Source of the DNA: Pleurocapsa sp. CCALA 161
GTDB lineage: Bacteria; Cyanobacteriota; Cyanobacteriia; Cyanobacteriales; Xenococcaceae
Direction: 5' to 3'
NCBI RefSeq assembly: GCF_003003995.1
Contig: NZ_PVWF01000006.1
Span: forward strand, 1 to 64,000
Length of the DNA: 64,000 bases
Under the pieces are notes generated by a model. That model saw only the letters and a program-made list of their open reading frames with translations. It searched no databases and was not told the origin of the DNA. The number at the start of each line of letters is the position of its first letter. Position 1 is the stretch's first letter. Position numbers and translations under genes: made by a program. Below are positions 8,030-15,750 of this stretch, piece after piece.

Positions 8030-9181
8030 ATGTTATCTACACAACAATTGGAAAACCGTAGTAGTTTTTCCAAAGAATTAGAATTAAAGCAACTTATCAA
8101 AAGCGATCGAGTTTCAATTATTTATATTCATGGTACTGCTAGAAGTGGTTCAACAATAGCTGAGATTGTTTTGAGTCAATTAGCTGATTTGACTATTCAT
8201 CAACCTTTTCGTGGAGTCTTACAAAAAGCTGGAGGTCGTTTTCGAGCTACAAAGTTAGATTTTGATGTCGATATTTACGATTCAGCTTGTGGTTTGATTG
8301 TTCAACAAATTAATCAATACTTGCAAGCTAAACAAAAAATTATCGTAGTTATTAAAGAATTAGCTGGGTTTTTTAAGCCTTGTATCTGGCAAAGATGGTT
8401 AGAGATTCCCGATAAGTTTTTATTTACTATTCGAGAACCGCATATTCAATACATGTCTTGGTTATCAGCTATGACTGATAAAGTTTTTCAAGGGGAGGGG
8501 AAGTTCCAAGAAAACCGAGATTTTGTGATTAGCAAGGCACAAATTACTGAAACTTCTATTTTATCGGCTGAATGGGAAGGAACAACTATCAGCTGTAATC
8601 AAGTTGCTTGGAATTCATTGGTGAATGATTTTTATCAAATTAAAAAAGAAATATCTAGTATTCGAAATACTACAAAAAAAATAGCTATTTTAGACTTAGT
8701 ATTATTTAGATATAAACCAAAAATTGTTTTCGAAAATATTCTTGCTAAATTATGTCTAGAGTCAAAAATAAATTTAACTTATTTATCAAAAATAGATTCG
8801 AATGTTTGGGATATTAGAGATAAGAATCGTCCGATGGTACGCAAAGCAAATAATAGTAACACCATACATCCTTTGACTACAGAAGAAGTAGTTAACTTAA
8901 ATGTTTTCCCAATTAAATCTCAGCAACATATTAAAGAACTAATTCCTTTATATTTGGATTTATTATTTGCTCCAGAGCAAGCTTATTTACCAAGTTTGGC
9001 AGAATTAGAAACAACAGAATTGATCGCAGCAAATCCTTTTCTTGCTTGTGCGGTCGCTTTATTTCATTTAAAAAATCAAGCGCAAGTTAATAATTGGTTT
9101 CAAACCATTGCTAAAAGTAAGCCAATCAAGATTGACAATTTTCAAAGTTCTTTAGAGATCGCCAACAATTATTGGGCATAA
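8030..9181 (+). CDS. Sulfotransferase-like P-loop protein
   Basis: I do not recognise the exact family of this 383-residue protein. It has a sulfotransferase-type 5'-phosphosulfate loop (IYIHGTARSGSTIAE, P-loop at 35-42) and about 110 residues later a FLFTIREPHIQYMSWL segment that fits the R-x-P/Ser 3'-phosphate-binding region of PAPS-dependent sulfotransferases. The rest is low in similarity to anything known to me. It is followed after 18 bases by a dehydrogenase gene, and then by an anion transporter, which suggests a small shared pathway. A role in transfer of sulfate to a metabolite is inference only; a nucleotide-binding enzyme of another type is possible. Confidence 0.6.
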   Translation: MLSTQQLENRSSFSKELELKQLIKSDRVSIIYIHGTARSGSTIAEIVLSQLADLTIHQPFRGVLQKAGGRFRATKLDFDVDIYDSACGLIVQQINQYLQAKQKIIVVIKELAGFFKPCIWQRWLEIPDKFLFTIREPHIQYMSWLSAMTDKVFQGEGKFQENRDFVISKAQITETSILSAEWEGTTISCNQVAWNSLVNDFYQIKKEISSIRNTTKKIAILDLVLFRYKPKIVFENILAKLCLESKINLTYLSKIDSNVWDIRDKNRPMVRKANNSNTIHPLTTEEVVNLNVFPIKSQQHIKELIPLYLDLLFAPEQAYLPSLAELETTELIAANPFLACAVALFHLKNQAQVNNWFQTIAKSKPIKIDNFQSSLEIANNYWA

Positions 9182-9199
9182 GCTCCAAAAAATTAATTC

Positions 9200-10348
9200 A
9201 TGAATAATATTTTAATTATTGGTGTCGGATCTATTGGCGCTTTAATGGGAGCGGCTTTAGTTAAAGCTGGTTTGAAAATTACCTTTGCTGCCAAGCCAAA
9301 TAGTAATTACACTCAAACACTCAAAAGACAAGGTTTGCACCTATATTATGCTAATGGAGAAAGTTTATGGATTTCTTCTCTGCATCCTCAAGTTAGATTT
9401 GTCGATACGGCAACGGATCTAAAGCAAAAATTCGACATAATTATTATTGCTCTTAAAAGCAATTATTTAACCGAAGTCATCTCTTATATCCATGCACACT
9501 CTACTCCAGAGACAATATTAATTCATGCTCAAAATGGGATACCCTATTGGTGGTTTAATTGCGATCGCTATGTAACTTCTCTGAGCAAAAATATATTTCA
9601 AGACATAGATTCTAACCGTTACTTAAATAGTGTCGATCCCGATGGTAGGTTGTATCATAATTTGAATAAATTTAAGTCCATTGGCTGTGTAATTAAAGCA
9701 CCCTGTCAAAGAACTCTAGAAGGAAAAATAATAGTCAGAAAAATACCTCAATTAATCTTAGGTTCAACCAAAAAAGATAGTAATTATCAACAGCAGGAAA
9801 TAATCAAATATCTGTGTAATTTATTTTCCCAATCGGGAATTAAAGCTAGCTGCACTAATGAAATTCGCATTGCGGTATGCAATAAATTGGCTATTAATCT
9901 AACTACCAATGTTTTTTCGGCGTTGACAGGTAAGGTTATTGCTGAGTTGACTGCTAATTCTTCGATCAATAGTGTAATTAAGACGGTGATTGCTGAGATG
10001 CGTCATATTTTTAGTTGTTATGGCATCCCTTTAGCAGATTTACCAACAGAAGCAAAAATTTATGCTTATATTCAAGCTCCAGGTAGCCAGAGTCATCTTC
10101 CTTCTCTGGCTCAAGATTTTGCTCAGCATAAACTAGGAGAAGTCAGTTTAATTACTGCCCCAGTCGAAATGGCAGAAATTGCCAACTTGCAAACACCGAC
10201 TCTTAAGAGTTTGAGTAGGCTATTACAGTTAGCTCAAACCTATAGTTTGAACTCTCAAGGAAAATCCCACATTCTTACTTTAGATAGCAATTCTGGTCGC
10301 TGTAGCTTAACTGAAGAAGCTCGTGAAAGTATGATTGTCAAGAATTAG
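9200..10348 (+). CDS. Ketopantoate reductase (PanE/ApbA) family dehydrogenase
   Basis: NAD(P)-dependent reductase family acting on 2-oxo acids. The N-terminal Rossmann motif is ILIIGVGSIGALMGAAL (GxGxxG at 8-13); a conserved DIIIIALKSN segment near residue 80 and IHAQNGIPYW near 113 carry the family Lys and Asn. A helical C-terminal domain follows, with KLAINLTTNVFSALTG containing the catalytic-type Lys/Asn region. At 382 residues it is longer than classical PanE (about 300). Its neighbours (sulfotransferase-like gene 18 bases upstream, DASS transporter downstream) are not pantothenate genes, so it may work on another substrate. Confidence 0.83.
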   Translation: MNNILIIGVGSIGALMGAALVKAGLKITFAAKPNSNYTQTLKRQGLHLYYANGESLWISSLHPQVRFVDTATDLKQKFDIIIIALKSNYLTEVISYIHAHSTPETILIHAQNGIPYWWFNCDRYVTSLSKNIFQDIDSNRYLNSVDPDGRLYHNLNKFKSIGCVIKAPCQRTLEGKIIVRKIPQLILGSTKKDSNYQQQEIIKYLCNLFSQSGIKASCTNEIRIAVCNKLAINLTTNVFSALTGKVIAELTANSSINSVIKTVIAEMRHIFSCYGIPLADLPTEAKIYAYIQAPGSQSHLPSLAQDFAQHKLGEVSLITAPVEMAEIANLQTPTLKSLSRLLQLAQTYSLNSQGKSHILTLDSNSGRCSLTEEARESMIVKN

Positions 10349-10464
10349 ATGCCTAATTTATTGAATCAGCTACTTCAAGTTAATCCATTAGCTGCTTAGT
10401 CAAAGATGTCGTGGCCAACAGATTTAAGCATCTAAGTAAATAGAAAGTTGAGAAATTGTAAGTA

Positions 10465-12045
10465 GTGACAAAAATTGTAACAAGTCTAAAAAACAAAAAA
10501 AAGATAAGTAGTCATCAATTGTCTGTTGTCAATTATTCATTTCAACTTAAAAAACATTCTCCAGTTAAATATTTAATCTTTATTTTACCTAGTTTGATAT
10601 GGTTGACTTGTAGACAAATAGGATTAACGAAGATTGCACACAGAATTAATAGATCTTGGTTTTTGCCGTTGCTGGTGGGCAGTATCATTTGGTATTTGCC
10701 ATCTCCTACAGGAGTAAATCAACAAGCGTGGCATTTGTTGGCTATTTTTTTGGCTACTGTCATTAGCTTTATCACTAAACCGATGCCTATCGGGGCTGTA
10801 TCAATGATTGCTTTAACCCTCTGCGTTCTTAGCAATACTCTAACTCTTGAGCAAGGATTAAGTGGCTTTAGTGATAAAACTGTTTGGTTGACTGTTAGTT
10901 CTTATCTTGTTGCCAGAGCAATTATTAAAACTGGTTTAGGCACACGCATTGCCTATATATTTATCACTCTATTTGGCAGAAATACTCTGTTAGTGAGTTA
11001 TGGTCTATTAATGACGGATGTAATCCTATCTACTGCAATGCCTAGTGGGAATTCGCGAGGTGGTGGGGTGATTTTTCCCATTGTCAAATCTTTATCGACA
11101 TCTTATGGTAGCGATCCTCGGGATGGTACTGAACGTAAAATCGGTGCTTTCTTAATGACAACTTCTTTTCAAGGAACTCAAATTACAACTTCGTTATTTT
11201 TAACGGCGATGGTAGCCAACCCTTTAATGGCGGAGCTGGCTGAAAAAATTGCAGGTGTAGAATTAGATTGGCTAACTTGGGCTTTGGCCACTTCAGTACC
11301 TGGATTCCTTAGCTTGTTAGTTATGCCTTTGATAGTTTTTTGGTTCTATCCTCCAGAGCTTAAATCTACTCCAGAAGCTCCGAAACTAGCTCAAGCAAAG
11401 CTACGTGCCATGGGCAAACTCAATCAGCAAGAATGGTCAATGGTGGGAATATTTTTAGTGGTGCTGTTGCTTTGGGGATGTGGTAAACAACTTTGGGGCA
11501 TAGAAAGTGTCACTACGGGTTTGCTGGGAATTGTTTTGCTGTTAATTGCTGGAGTATTAACTTGGCAAGATATTATCCAGGAACAGAAAACCTGGGATAT
11601 ATTTATTTGGTTTTCTATTTTGTTGATGATGGCGACTTTTTTAAGCGAGTTTGGTTTGTTTGATTGGGCAACCAATGAAGTTGGCAGTGCCATTAAACAC
11701 CTATGGTGGCAAGCAGCTTTTGCCTGCTTAATCATAGTTTATTTTTACAGCGGTTACTTTTTTGCCAGTAAAGCAGCCCTTGCCAATACGACTTATCCTG
11801 CCTTCTTATCTGTGGCGATTTCTTTAGGGGTGTCACCAACTTATTCTGCCTTGGTTTTGGCTTTTCTCGTTAGCTTATCGGGATGTTTAACTCATTATGG
11901 AACTGCGGTTGCGCCAATCTATTTTGGTGCGGGATATATTGACGCTGGTACTTGGTGCAGACTGGGATTTATTCTCAGCCTGGCTTATTTATTTATTTGG
12001 ACAGTGATTGGGGGATGGTGGTGGCAGTTGACGGGTTTGATTTAG
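10465..12045 (+). CDS. DASS-family anion (dicarboxylate/sulfate) transporter
   Basis: A 526-residue polytopic membrane protein of the divalent anion:Na+ symporter family (SLC13/CitT/plastid 2-oxoglutarate-malate translocator group). Typical blocks are ITKPMPIGAVSMIALTL near residue 107, the first substrate-binding SNT-like loop around MPSGNSRGGGVIFPIV near 192, and a second, symmetrical region near the C-terminus with LTHYGTAVAPIYFGAGYI. These place it nearer the plastid-type dicarboxylate translocators than sulfate-specific carriers. The start is GTG. The 3' end overlaps a convergent gene by 53 bases. The substrate is not readable from sequence. Confidence 0.88.
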   Translation: MTKIVTSLKNKKKISSHQLSVVNYSFQLKKHSPVKYLIFILPSLIWLTCRQIGLTKIAHRINRSWFLPLLVGSIIWYLPSPTGVNQQAWHLLAIFLATVISFITKPMPIGAVSMIALTLCVLSNTLTLEQGLSGFSDKTVWLTVSSYLVARAIIKTGLGTRIAYIFITLFGRNTLLVSYGLLMTDVILSTAMPSGNSRGGGVIFPIVKSLSTSYGSDPRDGTERKIGAFLMTTSFQGTQITTSLFLTAMVANPLMAELAEKIAGVELDWLTWALATSVPGFLSLLVMPLIVFWFYPPELKSTPEAPKLAQAKLRAMGKLNQQEWSMVGIFLVVLLLWGCGKQLWGIESVTTGLLGIVLLLIAGVLTWQDIIQEQKTWDIFIWFSILLMMATFLSEFGLFDWATNEVGSAIKHLWWQAAFACLIIVYFYSGYFFASKAALANTTYPAFLSVAISLGVSPTYSALVLAFLVSLSGCLTHYGTAVAPIYFGAGYIDAGTWCRLGFILSLAYLFIWTVIGGWWWQLTGLI

Positions 12046-13450
12046 TTGAAACAAGATCATTTTTGCCCAAAGGGACAAAATCATAACCTGTTCCAGACTC
12101 GTTTCCTGGCTGAATTTTAATCATAGTTCCTTTCAAATTGCGATCGCCTGAAGGTAAAAAGCTAATACTTGTAGTTGCTCCTGGGGCAGTAAATTCGGGA
12201 TTAGCTAATACTTGCTGTAATTGCTCTCTTTCTTGACTAGAAGCCATTCCTGTCGAGATCGTTTTGGTAGCATCATAAGCCATCGCTGTGCGCCAATTAA
12301 CTGCACCACCCCATAGTTTTTGGGCATCTTCGGTAAAGCTATTTTTTGTTTGTGGATACCAAGGTACAGTTAGCACCATACCGTTGACATCATTTTGTCC
12401 TTGTTCAAGAGTTATATAGGTATTCAAAGAATGATTCCCGAATAGAGTTAGGCGATCATCATTAACTGCTGCTATTTCTACTGCCTTGTCTACTTTTCGT
12501 ACCGAAGGTGCAAGCAACAAGGCATCCGCACCACTGCTAATAGCTTGGGAGGGAATATCAGTAGCGTTGAAATCGGCAGCTGAAAGATCGCAGTTAAGAG
12601 AATTGACCTTCGCACCGTAATCGTATACGGCCCAGATAAAATTTTCTTTAAACGAAACACTAGCTTGCGCATCAGCATCGATACAAATAGCAATATTGCT
12701 CTTACCCGCTGTATTTACTGCATAATTAGCTAGGCTATCAGCCAAATCTCTGGTACTAGGAACAGTACGGAAAATATGACTACCGATTGTCGATAAAGCC
12801 TCCGCTGAACTGGTTGGAGTAATCATAACTAACCCCGCTGCTTCGTAGATGGGAGCAGCAGCAATGGAAGCATCACTGCCTACATGTCCAACTACAGCTG
12901 AAACTTGTTTGTCCTTGACAAAGACATTGGCAATTTCACGAGCAAGCTCAGGATTATTATCATCATTAGCAATTTCCACCATCAATAGTTTGCCGTTGAT
13001 CCCACCATTATTGTTAATTTCCGTTTGAGCTTGAGCTACTCCCCGTAAAATCTCCTCTGCTACATCCAAATCTCCTCCAATTGGCACACTTACTCCAATT
13101 TGCTCGGGATCTTTGGTTTTGGCTGCTATAGTGTTATTCAAATAAATTCTGGCTTCGGGATCGTTGCGATCGCTTTTCAAAGCTAGGCTAAAATTTTCTT
13201 GAGCAACAACGTAATCTCCTTGGTCAAACGCATTAACTCCTTCCTTTTTAGCAATATTATCATGGGCAGTAACTAATATTTTGTCTCCTAGGCTAACTCT
13301 TCGCTCAATTGAATTTTTGCCTCCTGCATCAATGGACTTAGGTTCTCGATGAGTAAGCCAATATACTGTTGGGCCAAAAAAACATAGAATAACAACATAT
13401 AAGATAAGCAACAAGTTTCTTTGAGTAATATTTATTGGCTGATTAAACAT
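11993..13450 (-). CDS. Membrane-anchored LivK-type receptor/ABC substrate-binding protein (paralogue A)
   Basis: A 485-residue protein with an N-terminal membrane anchor (about 12-32), a short TPR-like helix pair (VNAFDQGDYVVAQENFSLAL ... NDPEARIYLNN, 74-107) and a receptor ligand-binding domain of the branched-chain amino acid binding fold (VSVPIGGDLDVAEEILRGV onward). The hinge-region phrases VVGHVGSDASIAAAPIYEAAG, PTSSAEALS and IFRTVPSTRDLA are typical of this fold. No ABC permease or ATPase for it is nearby. It is clearly paralogous to the protein at 23703-25097. The paralogue ends at YDFVPLK; this one runs on for about 22 more residues into the 3' end of the convergent transporter gene, which suggests loss of an older stop codon. 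Confidence 0.85.
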   Translation of the reverse strand: MFNQPINITQRNLLLILYVVILCFFGPTVYWLTHREPKSIDAGGKNSIERRVSLGDKILVTAHDNIAKKEGVNAFDQGDYVVAQENFSLALKSDRNDPEARIYLNNTIAAKTKDPEQIGVSVPIGGDLDVAEEILRGVAQAQTEINNNGGINGKLLMVEIANDDNNPELAREIANVFVKDKQVSAVVGHVGSDASIAAAPIYEAAGLVMITPTSSAEALSTIGSHIFRTVPSTRDLADSLANYAVNTAGKSNIAICIDADAQASVSFKENFIWAVYDYGAKVNSLNCDLSAADFNATDIPSQAISSGADALLLAPSVRKVDKAVEIAAVNDDRLTLFGNHSLNTYITLEQGQNDVNGMVLTVPWYPQTKNSFTEDAQKLWGGAVNWRTAMAYDATKTISTGMASSQEREQLQQVLANPEFTAPGATTSISFLPSGDRNLKGTMIKIQPGNESGTGYDFVPLGKNDLVSTKSNPSTATTIPQSLSK

Positions 13451-14097
13451 TATAAAATAGCAATATAAAGGTGAAAAACGAATGTTTGAGATTTAATTTA
13501 GATTCAAAATATTTCTCAACTGCTCAAGTTTTTACATATTACATATATTAAAAATACTTTTTGCATAGATAACATATATGTAGTTTAGCAGCAGTTTATC
13601 ACTACCAAACTCAACTCAAATATCAACTAAACTTCACTTCTTTTAGCTATAAAACATAGGTAAAATTAATTACGATTCGATTAGCTTTTTAAACTTACTT
13701 TAAAATGCCCTCAAGAGACAACTGCAATTTCTCGCAAAAAAGTTTTTAATGAGCTTAATTCTAATTTGGTAATTATACGTAGATATCATTTTCATTAATT
13801 GTCAATTCTTGAGCTTAACTGATCTAAATTTTGTTTACCCAATTTTGAGTAACTAGTAATAACTAATTAAACCCACTGACCTAGTTTGAAACTGTAGTAA
13901 ATCACAAATTTTTTCAGCTCAAAAACGCTATTGCTTAATATGAAAGCTCAATCTAAGCGTTATAATAGCATAGTAATACTAAAATAGTCCAGAGTTTATT
14001 ATAAAATGCTCGCGCAGCTATCATTAGCTGTAGAGAAGTCCGCGCCTATTCGAAGAGAGGCGATGGGAGTACATAACTTAGTTTATTGGTTCAAAGT
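13451..14097. other. AT-rich intergenic region with a small palindromic block
   Basis: A 647-base gap between the start of the receptor gene and the 3' end of the mgtC-like gene. Most of it is AT-rich and featureless to me. At about 14009-14064 there is a GC-richer block with short palindromes (AGCT/AGCT and GCGC...GGCG around CTATTCGAAGAGA), similar in style to other small repeats in this window. No convincing gene is present; a 64-codon open frame starting at 14006 mostly overlaps mgtC in antisense. Confidence 0.5.
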
Positions 14098-14919
14098 TCA
14101 TGTCGAAGATATTTGCCAAGTAACTGAGCTAACTTTAGCCTCTGTTTTTAGCAGTCTGATAATTTCTTCGGAGTCAGATAAACCTAATTCATTACCCTGA
14201 GACAAAAAATCAACTTTGATTTCTATTTCTAGTTCTCCAGGTTCAATTTCACTAAGAACATTTTTGCTTTGCATTTTAATTAGAGTTAAGTCATGTTTTC
14301 TAGCAAAATGACTAATTACTTCCAAAACTTGAACTTCGTTTTCCGAAAAGCAAAGCAATTCACAGTAATACTGATAATTACGGGAATTGACTCCAACTGA
14401 ATCAGCTAAAGGTTTTAGATTAGCTATGCTTGCCGTTATTTCAGCATCGTTAAGTTGTTTGACGTTATCTAAAGCCAACAAGTTTTTATTGCGTTGTTCG
14501 TTGCGCTGCTGTTTAAACGCTTCTTCCAAAGGTTTTGAGAGTAGATTAGCGCCGATTACTGCAAAAGTAGATAAATAAGCTGGCACTAAAAAACCCGAAC
14601 CGACTAAAGCACCTATTGCTGCCGCACACCAAATTGTCGCTGCGGTATTCGTACCCTTTACACTTGCTCCTTCCCGCAAAATTACACCACCACCCAAAAA
14701 ACCAACTCCAGAAACTATTTGGGCGGCAATTCTGGTGGGACTGGCATCACCAGGAGTCATAATTGAGAGCATAGTAAACATCGCCGACCCTAAGGTAACT
14801 AGTACATTTGTTTTTAAGACAGCTCTTTTTTTTAGCCACTGTCTTTCAATTCCGATACCTACCGCCAAGAAAAATCCGATGAGCAGACGAATTGAAAAAG
14901 TCGTCCAGGTTATAGTCAT
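14098..14919 (-). CDS. mgtC: MgtC/SapB family membrane protein
   Basis: Integral membrane protein with the MgtC N-terminal domain: FSIRLLIGFFLAVGIGIERQ (about 7-26), RAVLKTNVLVTLGSAMFTML, the family hallmark QIVSGVGFLGGGVILREG near 90, and GTNTAATIWCAAAIG near 112. A soluble ACT-like C-terminal half (about 150-273) follows. Family members act in growth at low Mg2+ and modulate the F-type ATP synthase in pathogens; in cyanobacteria the role is not settled. Starts at ATG 14919. It is monocistronic. Confidence 0.9.
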   Translation of the reverse strand: MTITWTTFSIRLLIGFFLAVGIGIERQWLKKRAVLKTNVLVTLGSAMFTMLSIMTPGDASPTRIAAQIVSGVGFLGGGVILREGASVKGTNTAATIWCAAAIGALVGSGFLVPAYLSTFAVIGANLLSKPLEEAFKQQRNEQRNKNLLALDNVKQLNDAEITASIANLKPLADSVGVNSRNYQYYCELLCFSENEVQVLEVISHFARKHDLTLIKMQSKNVLSEIEPGELEIEIKVDFLSQGNELGLSDSEEIIRLLKTEAKVSSVTWQISST

Positions 14920-15113
14920 GTTGAGCCGCTGCGAGTAATTTTTAATCTAAGATGATGATTATTCATGAAATAAAATAAATAAGCAATTTGAATATAAGCA
15001 GTTTTTGACATAAACCAATCAATCAAATCATATTTAGTTTAATAAAAAGTTAAAATTTAGTTAAGATTAAGATAATTAATCAAGGCAATGGTGATCGGCT
15101 TAAAATTTGCATG

Positions 15114-15309
15114 TTATACCAATTCTCAAAAATAACGAGCGACTTAGGACAGGTTAAGCTTTTAGCTCTGACCGAAGGGAATCCTTTAGGATAGCTTTTA
15201 GCTTTGACCGAAGGGAATCCTTTAGGATAGCTTTGATGTATATTTGAGATTTTTCATTGACTCTAATAAGATTTTTTATCTTTCCAGCTACTTTTAGGAA
15301 TTAGTATTA
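15114..15309. mobile_element. MITE-like element 1 (imperfect TTATACCAATTC ends)
   Basis: The left end TTATACCAATTCT (15114-15126) is matched by the reverse complement TAATACTAATTCC of 15297-15309, 10 of 13 identical, with further matches inside. It encloses a tandem duplication at 15157-15228. It shares its end sequence with element 2 at 52291-52455. No open reading frame is inside. The boundary is inferred from the inverted ends only. Confidence 0.5.
15157..15228 (+). repeat. Perfectly adjacent 36-base tandem duplication
   Basis: Two 36-base copies lie head to tail at 15157-15192 and 15193-15228 with one mismatch (AGCTCTGACC against AGCTTTGACC). Each copy contains ACCGAAGGGAATCC and a TCCTTTAGGA palindrome. 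A further partial copy AGCTTT follows. There are no spacers, so this is not a CRISPR. Confidence 0.9.
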
Positions 15310-15349
15310 CCTGGTTGAGTATAGATTAAAAAATTAGAAAATGATCTAA

Positions 15350-15391
15350 ATTTAAATTGCCATTTAAACATGTTTAAATGACAATTTAAAT
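15350..15391. repeat. 42-base near-perfect AT palindrome
   Basis: The core CATTTAAACATGTTTAAATG (15361-15380) is a perfect 20-base palindrome. After a single C/A mismatch the symmetry continues outward for 10 more bases on each side (ATTTAAATTG / CAATTTAAAT). It could form a long hairpin or bind a dimeric protein. It lies between two genes on the minus strand. Confidence 0.85.
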
Positions 15392-15442
15392 ATTTTCTTT
15401 GAGTAATAACAAATGAATAGGTTTTCAACCTAATTAATCAAC

Positions 15443-15486
15443 ATGCGCGTGGAATAAGCTCGGGAAACCCGAGCATTTGCGCGCAT
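15443..15486. repeat. Nested GC palindrome
   Basis: Outer arms ATGCGCG (15443-15449) and CGCGCAT (15480-15486) enclose inner arms GCTCGGG (15458-15464) and CCCGAGC (15468-15474) with a 3-base AAA loop. It stands out from the AT-rich surroundings. It could fold as a stable stem-loop on either strand. Confidence 0.8.
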
Positions 15487-15530
15487 CAATTGTTCAATGT
15501 TAAATAATTGCGCCTTCATTGATAAAGCAC

Positions 15531-15718
15531 TATAGTCATTTCAAATAGCAACCAGTGGATCTTATAACGAAGTAGCAAGTAACAAGTAACCCTTCGGGTT
15601 CGACAGTTTGCTCAACGGAGGAAACCTCCGCAACGCAACTGTCTCACAAGTAACAAGTAAAATTCACCATCATCATTAATACAAAGTAACCATAGGGAAA
15701 TTAATTAAAATGACTATA
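15531..15718. mobile_element. MITE-like element 3 with perfect 11-base ends and an interrupted AAGTAAC array
   Basis: The ends TATAGTCATTT (15531-15541) and AAATGACTATA (15708-15718) are perfect inverted repeats of 11 bases, 188 bases apart end to end. Inside, AAGTAAC x2 (15577-15590) and AAGTAAC x2 (15648-15661) flank a 57-base palindromic block with arms GACAGTT/AACTGTC and CGGAGG/CCTCCG. No coding capacity is seen. A TA-starting end would fit an IS630/mariner-type transposase acting in trans, which is inference. Confidence 0.55.
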
Positions 15719-15750
15719 ATTAAATTTTCTTGGTAAGTCCTAGGGATCAA

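Larger units (their letters stand above)
14920..15750. other. Long intergenic region rich in repeats
   Basis: An 831-base gap between mgtC and the ABC-2 permease gene, both on the minus strand. It holds two MITE-like elements, a 36-base tandem duplication, a 42-base AT palindrome and a nested GC palindrome, each listed separately. No protein or RNA gene was recognised. It must contain the mgtC promoter at its left edge. Confidence 0.7.

Noticed and set aside
14006-14200. A 64-codon open frame on the plus strand
   Set aside because: Most of it is antisense to the 3' end of the mgtC-like gene, and its start lies in a palindromic repeat. No protein features.
15157-15228. CRISPR-like repeat of 36 bases
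   Set aside because: Only two copies, directly adjacent without spacers, and no cas genes nearby.
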